Assembly: GCF_000316645.1 (NCBI RefSeq)
Contig: NC_019684.1
Location: 5,777,501 to 5,841,500, forward strand
Origin: Nostoc sp. PCC 7524
GTDB taxonomy: Bacteria; Cyanobacteriota; Cyanobacteriia; Cyanobacteriales; Nostocaceae
Direction of reading: 5' to 3'
DNA length: 64,000 bases
Shown: positions 35,534 through 44,617 of the stretch, piece by piece
Position numbering within the stretch: the stretch's first letter is position 1
Layout: each line of letters opens with the position of its first letter
Notes under the pieces: generated by a model
Told to the model about the DNA's origin: nothing
Seen by the model: only the letters and a program-made list of their open reading frames with translations
Databases searched by the model: none
Translations under genes and position numbers: made by a program

Positions 35534-35669
35534 AGGGACTTCCAATTAAAAAAATCTTCAAAATGTGGGGTGCGTCAGTATGAATAATTTCTTGGTACAG
35601 GTAGTTTTTCTCGCACTGACGCACCCTACTAACCGTCAATTTGGAAGAATTGATTTCTTGGTTTTCCCT
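35534..35669 (+). repeat. MITE-like element, copy B (core inverted relative to A and C)
   Basis: The left end is AGGGACTTCCAATTAAAAAA and the right end is CTTGGTTTTCCCT. The core hairpin arms are GGGTGCGTCAGT (35568-35579) and ACTGACGCACCC (35615-35626). With the ends aligned to copy C, the 35-base loop reads ATGAATAATTTCTTGGTA first, the reverse complement of its orientation in A and C. It lies between the two PEP-CTERM paralogs. Confidence 0.75.
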
Positions 35670-35742
35670 TATTTATAGCAGTAGCCATATAGATTAGGAC
35701 ATCCAACAATCCTAAAACCTTTACAATGAAAGGCTTTCAATT

Positions 35743-35772
35743 CTGTCACCTGTCACCTGTCACCTGTCACCT
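35743..35772. repeat. Tandem TGTCACC heptamers
   Basis: About four copies of TGTCACC adjoin, and slightly overlap, the 3' end of the PEP-CTERM gene at 35767. Confidence 0.85.
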
Positions 35773-36507
35773 GCTATACCTGTGAGCAGCTAATTTTTTA
35801 TTTCTACGACGGCGAGAAATACCTATTGCCGCACCCACTAACCCTAAACCAGTTAATGTAGCTGGCTCAGGAACCGTAGTAGTAAAAACACCACCAGAAA
35901 AACTGAGGTAGCCAGTTGAAGCACCACTTGTCAGTAGGGTATTTAGATCATCGACAGTAGTATTTAGTGCTTGGAAAGTAAATATTCCAGAGCCTTGAGT
36001 TTCTTCTCCAGTGGAGCTGGTAAAGAACCCATTTAGCCCTACATTAATAGCAACGTTTGCACCAAGTTGTAATAGTTCATAGCTTGCAGATGTCAACGTA
36101 AAGGTATTGACTCCATCTATCAAAGAGCTAGTGTCATCTCCAGGCATAACTACACCGTTGGCGGGCAGGTTGCCAAAGTCAAACAATGGCACGGTAGTAG
36201 ATAAACTAGGATTAAAAATGATTTCGTCAGCGATGTTGGCTGAGTTGAAAGCTGTAAAACTTCCTGTCTGGCTACTAAGAATAATTGGTGTAATTGGCTG
36301 AGGGGAGAATTTTAATGAATCTTGTGTGAATTCAACTAGGCTAGACGCTCCTGCGGGAACACTAAAACCACCATTAAAATGAAAACTACCTGTAAGTGCT
36401 GCTGCTTTGGCAGAACTTGCAGATACCATAAATCCGATAGCAGCCAACGGTAATAATGCTAGAGTCGCAATAGATCCTTTTAAAACTTTGAACTGAGAAA
36501 CAACCAT
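35767..36507 (-). CDS. PEP-CTERM sorting domain-containing protein (paralog)
   Basis: 246 residues. Signal peptide: GSIATLALLPLAAIGFMVSA, then SSAKAAA. C-terminal sorting signal: VPEPATLTGLGLVGAAIGIS, then RRRRNKK. The middle shares FTLTSASY, NGFFTSSTGE and LLTSGAS-like blocks with the protein at 34432, so the two are tandem paralogs. The tail beyond the basic cluster (LAAHRYSR) is longer than usual and runs into a TGTCACC repeat. It is exported and probably exosortase-processed; function unknown. ATG 36507 has AGGAGT upstream. Confidence 0.9.
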   Translation of the reverse strand: MVVSQFKVLKGSIATLALLPLAAIGFMVSASSAKAAALTGSFHFNGGFSVPAGASSLVEFTQDSLKFSPQPITPIILSSQTGSFTAFNSANIADEIIFNPSLSTTVPLFDFGNLPANGVVMPGDDTSSLIDGVNTFTLTSASYELLQLGANVAINVGLNGFFTSSTGEETQGSGIFTFQALNTTVDDLNTLLTSGASTGYLSFSGGVFTTTVPEPATLTGLGLVGAAIGISRRRRNKKLAAHRYSR

Positions 36508-37025
36508 CTTAGACTCCTATACCAATGTCGGATCACTAAGTCATTTTTTTGGTGTTCAGTAAATGCTTAAATGCTGGCTTTACTATACGTTTCTTACTTT
36601 ACTGATAGAAAAACCTAAAGTACATTTACGTATAGTTAATATGTCCTTAATACTGTAAATTAGGTTCACATAAAAAAATAAAGATCAGCAATCCTCCCAT
36701 TGATAGAGATAAGGAGTATTGCTATTAAGTTGACTTTATAAAATCTTTACTTATATAAAATTTTTCTCAAATAAAAATTGCAACATAATCAAAAAAGTGG
36801 TACACAACATACTTTTTACCTAAATATTGCAATCATCTTAGTCAAGATTCCTTATATATTAAGCATCCATAAAATGAAATAACTACCCTTAGATAGAGAA
36901 AATAACTGAAAAAATATCCTTTTCTGCAAACATAAATTCACACAAAAATCACAAATTCCTTCATCACATAAACTTCGTCACAGACGAACTAAATTACACC
37001 TAGTGTCACAACACCAACTATAGGG
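36508..37025. other. AT-rich intergenic region (520 bp)
   Basis: It contains the promoter region of the PEP-CTERM gene at its left end. The remainder is AT-rich with no gene or clear repeat. It adjoins the IS630-type remnant. Confidence 0.5.
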
Positions 37026-37311
37026 CTAGTATTTGATTTCTGAAAAAACTCCGTACATCCGAAGAGACATAAAATCAAAGGTAGTGTTTCTAATGAACCA
37101 CTCAAACATCCACTTTAAATGAAAGAATGTTGGAATGAAAGCACAAAAACGCGCCGTGGGTTTTTGCTTGTAACCAAATATCTTCAATAGGATTTTGTGA
37201 TGATTCTTTATGTCCTCGTACCTTAGAAGTCTTTGAGAACATATGTATTAATGGTGTAATTATCCTCTGCTCTACAGCATTTACACCACTTTTTAGTGTA
37301 AAGGTATCCAA
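37026..37311 (-). pseudogene. IS630-type transposase, C-terminal remnant with frameshift
   Basis: On the minus strand one frame contains HKESSQNPIEDIWLQAK, the hallmark NP(I/V)E-WLxxK block around the last catalytic Glu of IS630/Tc1-type DDE transposases. The matching C-terminus appears in another frame: LKWMFEWFIRNTTFDF, then MYGVFSEIKY and a stop at 37026-37028. A frameshift near 37130-37150 separates them, and the N-terminal two thirds are gone. The fragment adjoins tRNA-Phe. Confidence 0.7.
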
Positions 37312-37331
37312 AAATGTCCAATATTTATCTC

Positions 37332-37357
37332 AAAAATAGAACCTTAGTTCTATTTTT
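37332..37357. repeat. Perfect 11-bp inverted repeat
   Basis: AAAAATAGAAC and GTTCTATTTTT around CTTA. A/T runs at both sides make it a possible bidirectional terminator, or an element end, between the transposase remnant and tRNA-Phe. Confidence 0.55.
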
Positions 37358-37374
37358 GTTAGGATTAGAAATAT

Positions 37375-37408
37375 AAAACCCTTGAAACCAGTGAGTTTCA
37401 AGGGTTTT
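37375..37408 (-). terminator. Terminator of tRNA-Phe
   Basis: Perfect 14-bp arms AAAACCCTTGAAAC (37375-37388) and GTTTCAAGGGTTTT (37395-37408). On the minus strand it begins 8 bases after the tRNA end and leads into TTTTATATTT. Confidence 0.85.
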
Positions 37409-37415
37409 AGGGAGA

Positions 37416-37488
<73 letters not shown>

Positions 37489-37565
37489 TTGGGCTTTTTC
37501 TTTGCCACGATTAATTAATGTAGCAAACTTAAAATCATTTGGCAAGTGTTTGCACAAAAAAAAAT

Positions 37566-38435
37566 TTATGCCGATTTCCAACGCCATTTTCTCCAGGTGA
37601 ATACAGCCACAAATAAGAGAAACTGGACAAGCACGATACTGGGACCAGAGGCTAAGTTGAAAGTACCCGATACGACAATACCTGCAATGCTGCTGGTAGA
37701 ACCAACTATCATTGATATACAAAGAAAAAAGCTGAAGTGGTGACTCATTAATTTGGCTGTAGAAGCAGGTATGACTAAAAAAGCGTTAACAAGCAAAACA
37801 CCCACGGCTTTAATAGCCACAGCCACAGCTAGTGAAAGCAACACTACAAACCCATAGCGGTAAAATAGAACCGGAACACCTTGAACTTTGGCCACATCCA
37901 AGTTCAGTGTCAACAAAATTTGCTGTCGTAGGGTTGATAGTAAAAAAATGCTACTGCCTACAAGCAAAAGTAGTGTCAAAATCAAGTCTGTGGTATCAAT
38001 AGCAAGAATATCACCAAACAAGACACGCATCAGGTTGCCGCGATACCCTGGGATGAGGCTAGTTAAAATTATACCGATCGCTAATGCTCCTGAAAGAATA
38101 ATGCTGAGTACGTTATCACTCCCTAAATCAGTTTTATCAATCACGTAAAGGACAATCACACCAAAAACTAAAGTAAAAGGCAACAGCATCCAAGTAGGAT
38201 TTAACTGTAGCAGCACTCCCAAAGCTACGCCTACCAAAGCTGCATGGCTAACAGCATGGCTGAAAAATGATAACTGGCGCAAAATCACGAAACTGCCAAG
38301 TAATCCCCCCAATATGCCCATCAACACCGCACCTGCGATCGCACGCTGCATAAAGGGGAATTGCAACAAACTAACCAAATCAGAACTACTGGTTACACCT
38401 AACCAATTTATCTGATGAGCATAGATTGAGTACAT
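37566..38435 (-). CDS. znuB: Zinc ABC transporter permease (ZnuB-type, ABC-3 family)
   Basis: A 289-residue inner-membrane permease with about eight hydrophobic helices; conserved ABC-3 segments are MGILGGLLGSFVILRQLSFF, HAVSHAALVGVALG and VGVLLVNAFLVIPASTA. With ZnuC and ZnuA it imports zinc; manganese is the alternative in this family. It is separated from znuC by the convergent SmtB-like regulator gene and begins 143 bp from that gene in divergent orientation, so regulator and permease share a control region. It ends 77 bp before tRNA-Phe. Confidence 0.88.
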   Translation of the reverse strand: MYSIYAHQINWLGVTSSSDLVSLLQFPFMQRAIAGAVLMGILGGLLGSFVILRQLSFFSHAVSHAALVGVALGVLLQLNPTWMLLPFTLVFGVIVLYVIDKTDLGSDNVLSIILSGALAIGIILTSLIPGYRGNLMRVLFGDILAIDTTDLILTLLLLVGSSIFLLSTLRQQILLTLNLDVAKVQGVPVLFYRYGFVVLLSLAVAVAIKAVGVLLVNAFLVIPASTAKLMSHHFSFFLCISMIVGSTSSIAGIVVSGTFNLASGPSIVLVQFLLFVAVFTWRKWRWKSA

Positions 38436-38485
38436 AAAATTAGTTTTTACAATTTTTAATAGTCAATATAGAGTATATAATTATT

Positions 38486-38509
38486 TATGTTTCTCATTCT
38501 AGAAACATA
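38486..38509. promoter_or_regulatory. Inverted repeat in the znuB/regulator divergent promoter, candidate SmtB-type operator
   Basis: TATGTTTCT (38486-38494) and AGAAACATA (38501-38509) are perfect 9-bp arms with a 6-base spacer, in the 143-bp region between divergent znuB and the ArsR/SmtB gene. Position and symmetry suit the operator of a dimeric winged-helix repressor. It is not the exact 12-2-12 sequence known for SmtB, so the assignment is tentative. Confidence 0.5.
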
Positions 38510-38578
38510 TTTTTATACAAAAAATCAAAGTATTGTTCACAGTTTTTCATCACACTAATTTGAGTTCAATTAACCATA

Positions 38579-38941
38579 ATGATTCAATCTGATGTCAGAT
38601 GGAGTATAGATATCGATAGTAGTCTTGTGCAACCATTACCGGATGAGGTGATCACTACTGAAAAAGCCCAGCGCATGGCAGATTTTTTTAGCTTTTTAGG
38701 GGATGCAAATCGGCTGCGAATTCTCTCTTTTTTAGCCAAAAAAGAACTGTGTGTTGGCGATTTAGCCACATTACTAGATATGAGTGAATCTGCGGTTTCC
38801 CATCAGTTACGCAATTTACGGGCTATGCGTTTAGTGAGTTACCGCAAACAAGGTCGGAATGTGTTTTATCGCTTGCATGATAACCATATTTTCCATCTTT
38901 ATCAGGCTGTAGCTGAACACTTAGATGAAAAAGATGAATAA
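38579..38941 (+). CDS. ArsR/SmtB-family zinc-responsive repressor
   Basis: A 120-residue winged-helix regulator, recognition helix [20 protein letters not shown]. The alpha-5 zinc site of SmtB is fully preserved as Asp101, His103, His114 and Glu117, offset by three from SmtB numbering. Cys58 in ELCVGDL matches the alpha-3 site cysteine. It should release DNA when zinc binds. It sits inside a zinc-uptake cluster, convergent with znuC and divergent from znuB. A repressor released by zinc is unexpected for an uptake permease, so it may mainly control itself or an efflux gene elsewhere. Confidence 0.88.
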   Translation: MIQSDVRWSIDIDSSLVQPLPDEVITTEKAQRMADFFSFLGDANRLRILSFLAKKELCVGDLATLLDMSESAVSHQLRNLRAMRLVSYRKQGRNVFYRLHDNHIFHLYQAVAEHLDEKDE

Positions 38942-38958
38942 TCAAGTTGGCAAAATAT

Positions 38959-39729
38959 TTAGTGGCGATGCTGGTAACGGCTAAATCCGGGACCGTATGT
39001 TGCTAAGAGATTTTGAGGCGAAAGAGCAACTTCTGGCTGCCCAGTACAAACAACGGTTTGGTTCAGGCACAGGACGCGATCGCAGTGGCGGCTTACCATG
39101 TCAATATCATGGGAAACTTGTAATACAGTCCAACCCTCTTCTCGCTTCAACTCATTAAGTAAAGTATAAAAATCTGCTGCACCTTGCATATCAACTCCAG
39201 CAAAAGCTTCATCTAATAGCAATAGTTTTCTACGCATCACCAAACAGTAAGCCAGCAACACACGCTTCAGTTGTCCACCACTCAGAGTCCCTATAGCTTG
39301 ATTTTGTAAATGATAGGTATCAGTTCGTCGTAAAGCTTCTGTGACAGCTGCTGATTTTTTTCGGTTTTGACTATGTATTCTCGATAAAAATGAATAATTC
39401 TTTTGATCTTGAGGTACCCATCCCAGTCCTACCAACTCTTTCACAGAAATAGGAAAACTGCGATCAAAAATAAAATTTTGTGCCATGTAACCTAAAAGGT
39501 GGCGTAAACTTCCTAGCCTAGTCATGGGACGACCAAAAATTTCAATCCTACCGCTACTGCGAGGAATCAAATCTAAAACTGCTTTTACCAAAGTGCTTTT
39601 ACCTGCACCATTTGGGCCTACTATAGCTGTATCAGTTCCTGGCATGATTTCAAAAGAAACATCCCGAACAGCTAAATAACTACCTTGATAAACAGTTAAT
39701 CCCTCAACTTTGAGAATTGGCGATGTCAT
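38959..39729 (-). CDS. znuC: Zinc ABC transporter ATP-binding protein (ZnuC-type)
   Basis: 256 residues. Walker A is GPNGAGKSTLVKA, the Q-loop is GYMAQNF, the signature is LSGGQLKRVLLAY, Walker B is LLLLDEAFAG and the H-loop is LQVSHDIDM. It powers uptake with ZnuB and the ZnuA lipoprotein encoded 120 bp upstream on the same strand. Its stop is 17 bp from the stop of the convergent regulator gene. Confidence 0.92.
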   Translation of the reverse strand: MTSPILKVEGLTVYQGSYLAVRDVSFEIMPGTDTAIVGPNGAGKSTLVKAVLDLIPRSSGRIEIFGRPMTRLGSLRHLLGYMAQNFIFDRSFPISVKELVGLGWVPQDQKNYSFLSRIHSQNRKKSAAVTEALRRTDTYHLQNQAIGTLSGGQLKRVLLAYCLVMRRKLLLLDEAFAGVDMQGAADFYTLLNELKREEGWTVLQVSHDIDMVSRHCDRVLCLNQTVVCTGQPEVALSPQNLLATYGPGFSRYQHRH

Positions 39730-39850
39730 TTTCCTGGGTAATTAATTGATAATTGCTTAATCCACGCTATCTTGAATTGGTAGTTGCTGCGGCGTGGTTT
39801 CTACCACGAACAATTGGTGAATCTCAAGGGTAATTGGGAATTTATCACCA

Positions 39851-40876
39851 CTACTTACAAGCCGTTTCTAGAGTTTGTAAGTTGGCTCTCATCGTCTTGA
39901 AATAATATTGTGGATCTTGTTCGCCAGTTTCCAAAGTATCTAGTGAACGCAAGGTTAAATTCAAGTCTTGGGATAGACTGGTGAGTAATTTGTTGTCTAC
40001 TCCTGGTTCGCTAAACAAAGCTTTCACATTGTACTTTCTGACTGCCTTGATGGTATTTTGTACATCTACTGGAGACAGCTGATCTTCAGGAATTTGTACT
40101 ACAGCTACTTGTTTGAGGTTATAACGTTGAGCTAGATATGGATAGGCATCATGAAAGGTAACAAAGGTGCAGTTAGGAGTTTTTTGTAATGTCTGCTGAA
40201 ATTCGTTATTAAGATTTTCTAATTCTTTAATATAAGCAGCCGCATTGGCTTCATAGATAGCTTTATTTGCTGGGTCAGCAGCCATTAACCCATCACGAAT
40301 GTTTGTTACTTGCTGTTTTGCCAATACAGGATCTAACCAAACATGGGGATTACCTTCAGCATGGTCATGATCATGATCGTGGTCTTTTTCCCCTTTTGTC
40401 GCCTTAACAACTGGTGAAATTTCATCTATGGGTTTAATGTCAGCACTGGCATTAATTTCTTTTAATTTAGGATTTTGGGCGTTTTTGACGGTATCTGCCA
40501 GAAATTCCTCTAAGCCCAACCCATTTTTGACTAGCACATCAGCTTGAGCGATCGCTTTCACATTTTCGGGTGTCGCTTGATATTCATGTACATCCACGTT
40601 TGGAGGTATTAAAACTTCTACGTCTGCTGCATCCCCAGCTACCGCTTTAGTAAACAAATACATGGGTAAAATTGTTGCCAATACTTTGGTCTTCGGCTCT
40701 TGTACTGATGGCTTAGAAGTAGTTTCTTGGGCTGTTGGTAGCTGTTGAGCAGTTGTTCCCTGGTTGGTGTTCGTTTGGTTACAACCAACCGTCACTGACA
40801 CCATTAGCAAAGTCATTAAGGACAGAAGCCCATTTTGTAGTCTACCTGTTGTAAGTCCGATACGAGTCCAAATCAC
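39851..40876 (-). CDS. znuA: Zinc ABC transporter solute-binding lipoprotein (ZnuA-type)
   Basis: Cluster A-I binding protein of about 341 residues from GTG 40876, chosen because AGGGGG lies 5-8 bases upstream; an ATG at 40975 would add an unlikely Ile-rich segment overlapping the operator. The lipobox is MTLLMVSVTVGC. The His/Asp-rich loop KGEKDHDHDHDHAEGNPH is the hallmark of zinc-binding ZnuA proteins. Ligand-region blocks are VDVHEYQATPENV, NPHVWLDPVLAK and FVTFHDAYPYLA. It catches periplasmic zinc for ZnuBC and heads the znuA-znuC transcript. Confidence 0.93.
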   Translation of the reverse strand: MIWTRIGLTTGRLQNGLLSLMTLLMVSVTVGCNQTNTNQGTTAQQLPTAQETTSKPSVQEPKTKVLATILPMYLFTKAVAGDAADVEVLIPPNVDVHEYQATPENVKAIAQADVLVKNGLGLEEFLADTVKNAQNPKLKEINASADIKPIDEISPVVKATKGEKDHDHDHDHAEGNPHVWLDPVLAKQQVTNIRDGLMAADPANKAIYEANAAAYIKELENLNNEFQQTLQKTPNCTFVTFHDAYPYLAQRYNLKQVAVVQIPEDQLSPVDVQNTIKAVRKYNVKALFSEPGVDNKLLTSLSQDLNLTLRSLDTLETGEQDPQYYFKTMRANLQTLETACK

Positions 40877-40947
40877 TGTTTCCCCCTGAAAGGATGCTGA
40901 CGCTGCTGTTGTCACGATAATGAGTCTTATTATACAGTAAATTATAA

Positions 40948-40962
40948 TAATTATCATTCTCA
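40948..40962 (-). promoter_or_regulatory. Zur/Fur-like box upstream of znuA
   Basis: On the minus strand, TGAGAATGATAATTA matches the 7-1-7 palindrome TGATAATNATTATCA known for cyanobacterial Zur at 11 or 12 of 14 positions. It lies about 72-86 bases before the znuA start codon, within the expected promoter. The direct sequence match is imperfect, so Fur is not excluded, but the downstream zinc genes favour Zur. Confidence 0.6.
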
Positions 40963-41231
40963 TAAAATTGAGCAAACCCTGTTGTCAATAACCTCACAAA
41001 AGGTTTGCAGACAGTGCTGGACTTGTTTTTTCAGCTAAATGATTAACAAATGATCAATTCTTGATTCTTAAATTATCAATGAATTATGAATTGTTGATTT
41101 TTACTGTTACAAAATTTGCTCAGTGCTGCTAATATCTTGAGAATACTTTTTCAGAAGTATAGATGCTCACAAGAGATTGGTAGTAGTATTACCAAGCTAA
41201 AAGAAGTGTGAGGTAAGTGTGAGGGAAAAAA

Positions 41232-42860
41232 ATGCAAAATTCATGGAAGTATTTGCTCGCTAGCCCGATATTTTGCAGTATTATGCTGTTTTTCGGTAAT
41301 ACTGCCTTTGCAGAAGAAGTATCTGCTAATGCAGAACTAAATTCAACATCAAGCGTAGGTAGTCCAGAGGTTAAACCTGAAATTAAGTCTCAAAATCAGG
41401 TATTGGCGCAAGTGACATCCGTGTCACAATTATCGGATGTCCAACCTACAGACTGGGCATTCCAAGCATTGCAATCATTGGTAGAAAGATACGGTTGTAT
41501 CGCAGGCTATCCCAATCAGACATATCGCGGTAATCGAGCTTTAACCAGATATGAGTTTGCGGCTGGTTTGAATGCTTGTCTTGATCGGGTTAACGAATTA
41601 ATTGCTACTGCCACCGGTGATTTAGTTACAAAAGAAGACTTAGCAAAACTGCAAAAGCTACAAGAAGATTTTTCCGCAGAACTAGCGACGCTCAGGGGAA
41701 GAGTAGACGCATTAGAAGCACGCACCAGTGAGTTAGAAGCCAATCAATTTTCCACCACAACTAAACTCCAAGGGCAAGTGGTAGCTGTGGTAAGTGATGT
41801 GTTGTCAAATGATCGCGTTGAGAATCAAGACATCACTGACAAGAATACAAGCCTGGGATTTAGGGCGCGTGTGGAACTGGTGACTAGCTTCACAGGCCAA
41901 GATACACTCTTCACCAGAATCCAATCTAACAACATTGTCAACCCGAACATTAATACTACAGAAGGCAAACTGTTTTTCGCTAGTGGAAATACTGGTGCAG
42001 AAGCTAACACCAACACTTTTATAGATACCATTTGGTATAGATTTCCTCTAGGTAAGAAAACACAAGTAATTGCCATTGGTACAGGAGGTGCAGCAGATGA
42101 CTTGACCAGCACTGTAAACCTATTTGACGGTGATGGGGCTTTTGGTGCTTTGTCTACCTTTGGTACGCGCAACCCAATCTATGGTCAGATCGGTGGTGCT
42201 GGTCTAGGAGTCACTCATCAATTCAGTGATAGACTTGCTCTCAGTTTAGGCTATTTGACTGGTACAGCTAATGATCCCGCACCTGGGGCTGGCTTATTTG
42301 ATGGTGCTTACGGCGCATTGGCACAGCTGACTGTGAAACCCAGCGATCGCATTACTGTAGGGTTAACATATCTCAACTCCTACAAACAGCCACTATTGGC
42401 AGGTAGTAATGCTGCAACCTTTCAAAATTTAGCAGCATCCCAAGAACTAGAAGATATAGCATTTTCTAGCAATTCCTACGGTGTTCAAGCATCTATCGGT
42501 ATCAGTGATAAATTAGTCTTAGGTGGTTGGGCTGGCTACACAACAAGCCGCACCTTAACAGGCGATCGTGGAGATATTGATATCTGGAACTATGCCGTTA
42601 CCCTCGGCTTCCCCGACCTTGGTAAAAAAGGTAATTTAGGCGGCATCATCGTCGGCATGGAACCAAAAGTGACAAGTTCTAGTGTTACTGGATTAAGCAA
42701 AGATAGAGATACATCCTTACATCTAGAAGCCTTCTATCAATACAAAGTCAGTGATAATATCACCATCACACCCGGAGTTATCTGGCTAACAGCACCAAAC
42801 CATAACAATGACAATAATGATGTGGTAATTGGTGCGTTGAGAACTACGTTTAGTTTCTAA
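41232..42860 (+). CDS. SLH-domain outer-membrane porin (iron-uptake porin / OprB-like)
   Basis: 542 residues. Signal peptide 1-27 ends AFA. An S-layer homology domain at about 63-125 (LSDVQPTDWAFQALQSLVER; LTRYEFAAGLNACLDRVNEL) anchors to peptidoglycan-linked polymer. A coiled-coil stretch follows at about 130-175 (LQKLQEDFSAELATLRGRVD), then a C-terminal beta-barrel ending in TFSF. This is the standard plan of abundant cyanobacterial porins that pass ions and small solutes. The gene is divergent from znuA with a shared 355-bp region, so a link to zinc status is plausible. Confidence 0.92.
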   Translation: MQNSWKYLLASPIFCSIMLFFGNTAFAEEVSANAELNSTSSVGSPEVKPEIKSQNQVLAQVTSVSQLSDVQPTDWAFQALQSLVERYGCIAGYPNQTYRGNRALTRYEFAAGLNACLDRVNELIATATGDLVTKEDLAKLQKLQEDFSAELATLRGRVDALEARTSELEANQFSTTTKLQGQVVAVVSDVLSNDRVENQDITDKNTSLGFRARVELVTSFTGQDTLFTRIQSNNIVNPNINTTEGKLFFASGNTGAEANTNTFIDTIWYRFPLGKKTQVIAIGTGGAADDLTSTVNLFDGDGAFGALSTFGTRNPIYGQIGGAGLGVTHQFSDRLALSLGYLTGTANDPAPGAGLFDGAYGALAQLTVKPSDRITVGLTYLNSYKQPLLAGSNAATFQNLAASQELEDIAFSSNSYGVQASIGISDKLVLGGWAGYTTSRTLTGDRGDIDIWNYAVTLGFPDLGKKGNLGGIIVGMEPKVTSSSVTGLSKDRDTSLHLEAFYQYKVSDNITITPGVIWLTAPNHNNDNNDVVIGALRTTFSF

Positions 42861-42881
42861 GTTTCCAAATCTTGCTCAAAA

Positions 42882-42911
42882 GGCGCAAAGTTGTTCTTTG
42901 CGTCTTTTTTT
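42882..42911 (+). terminator. Terminator of the porin gene
   Basis: GGCGCAAAG (42882-42890) pairs with CTTTGCGTC (42896-42904) with one G-T. TTTTTTT follows at 42905-42911, 20-50 bases after the stop. Confidence 0.88.
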
Positions 42912-42994
42912 GACATCAAAGCAAAATTAAAACCCAGTAAATAAATATACTGGGTTAAAAACTTTAATATAAACCTACATTAAGAAATCAAGAA

Positions 42995-43819
42995 CTAAAC
43001 TTTTGATTTGCGTTTCATAAATGAACCAGCACTCACAGCACCGAAAGCCAATAAGCCGAACATAAAATTGGGTTCAGGAACAGTTGCAGGTTCAGTGACA
43101 CCAATTAATTCTCCTACTGTATTACGAGTTCGGAAGATGGTGTACTTGTTGTTTTGAGCAGTTCCTCGTGCTGGACTACCAGATGTAGTAGTATTCAGGA
43201 ACTGGGCGTTGGCACTAATTCCAGCAATCTGACCCCAAGGACGGCCACCGCCACTTACGTTATTTCCGCGAGTCAAGGAATCAACCCAAGAGTCAGCCGC
43301 ATTCGCCGTTTGAATTTCTCCACCCAATTCTCCGTTTTTGGGTACATTGCCTTCAAAGCGATCACCAGGAGCTAAGAAACCTTGGTCACGTTCAGCAAGC
43401 GGTACTGGGCGAGAGAAGGGGTTGGCGTTGGAGGAGATGATGAATTCCCAATCAGTTGCCTTACTCAAAAGGGTTGAACCATTACTAAAAGCAAATTGAC
43501 CTACCCACATCTCGTCAACACTTTGATCATCCCAGACAACCATGTATAAGTAATCTTTGGAATCTACCTGAAAATTCCAAGTTTCTGGGCGAGACCAATT
43601 ATACAATCCTTCGCTACCCTTGCTTCCTAGTTCGTTACGGCCAACAAAATTTAGGGAGTTACCGTTTTTATCTCCATAGAATAATCCATAGTGATTATCT
43701 GCGGTAACAGTTGCAGTTCCTTGCAAAGTTACCGCCATTGCTTGACCTATACCAGTCATAGCTAAACCAACACTGAGTAATGTTCCAGTCAAAAAGCTTG
43801 TCAAGAGGTTAGAAGACAT
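42995..43819 (-). CDS. PEP-CTERM sorting domain-containing protein
   Basis: 274 residues. N-terminal signal peptide (FLTGTLLSVGLAMTGIGQAM, then A). C-terminal signal VPEPNFMFGLLAFGAVSAGS, then FMKRKSK. The body is Gly/Asn/Trp-rich (WNFQVDSKDYLYMVVWDDQS), suggesting an extracellular beta-sandwich. It is not obviously related to the two PEP-CTERM proteins at 34-36 kb. It would be sorted by an exosortase encoded elsewhere. Function unknown. ATG 43819. Confidence 0.88.
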   Translation of the reverse strand: MSSNLLTSFLTGTLLSVGLAMTGIGQAMAVTLQGTATVTADNHYGLFYGDKNGNSLNFVGRNELGSKGSEGLYNWSRPETWNFQVDSKDYLYMVVWDDQSVDEMWVGQFAFSNGSTLLSKATDWEFIISSNANPFSRPVPLAERDQGFLAPGDRFEGNVPKNGELGGEIQTANAADSWVDSLTRGNNVSGGGRPWGQIAGISANAQFLNTTTSGSPARGTAQNNKYTIFRTRNTVGELIGVTEPATVPEPNFMFGLLAFGAVSAGSFMKRKSKV

Positions 43820-44617
43820 TGATTTATCTTTTGGGGTATTTGTTACCTATAGCTTGACATCTCATACTGATATTTGTGTAGTAGAAAGCAATGATTTTTA
43901 CTTAAAAATATATTTAGACTGATTAACTTCAAGATAAGATAAAGTCTTTGAAGATAAAGGGTTTTATGATGTAATTTTGATTGAATTTTTCAGTATATAT
44001 AGCTAGCTGATTTATATGCAAAGTATCATTTTTTTTGAGAATGAAAAAATTGCTAAGTAAAATCTACTATTTTCAAGCCCCATCAAGAGGAAAAAGACCA
44101 AATTTATAGTAAATTTGACGGAATTACAAAGTAGAAAAGGTAGAGATTACTGAACTTATCTCATAAAAACCTCCGGGAAACCGCATCCCCTCATGGGTGC
44201 GGAGAGATAGAAGCGTCGATTGAGCAGGTTTAAATACCCCCAAAGGCAATAGCCATTCTCGTAATAGGAAAGAAGGGAGTAGGGATTTAGGGAGTATTTT
44301 ATGCGCCAGCGCAGGCTATACCAAGAAAAATGAGTAATAAAAAATCAGTGTTTTAGGCAAGGCTAAAAAAAGACCAGCCTCCCACAGCTGGTCTCCGAAA
44401 TATTCATTCGCGTTGTCTTCTCAATAGAGTCAAAACCCAGTTGCGCTTTCCCAAAATGCAACGGGCAACTTTTCTTAACAATATTGTAACAGCCAACACA
44501 GTTTTTTAGAAAAAATTTACTAAAAAAAGATATGCCCCAAACAAATTAGCCTCTATCTTTCAGAATATTTTAAAAATGCCATGAGGGGGAGAAATAAATT
44601 TTACAGATTACCTGATG
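43820..44617. other. Long intergenic region (800 bp)
   Basis: The left half is AT-rich and includes the upstream region of the PEP-CTERM gene. Near 44181-44202 is a hairpin (CCGCA...TGCGG with a CCC/GGG extension). The terminator at 44371-44394 serves the MBL-fold/panD transcript. No protein gene is credible. Confidence 0.5.
44364..44394 (-). terminator. Terminator downstream of the MBL-fold gene
   Basis: AGACCAGC (44371-44378) and GCTGGTCT (44387-44394) form an 8-bp stem. On the minus strand it is followed by TTTTTTT. It lies 224 bases after the stop at 44618, leaving a long 3' untranslated stretch or a separate short RNA. Confidence 0.75.

Noticed and set aside
36107..36301. Plus-strand frame inside the PEP-CTERM gene
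   Set aside because: Antisense shadow of a gene with signal peptide and sorting signal; no independent support.
40877..40975. Longer N-terminus for ZnuA from ATG 40975
   Set aside because: It would encode an Ile-rich segment across the Zur-like box; the GTG at 40876 has a strong ribosome site and gives a normal lipoprotein signal.
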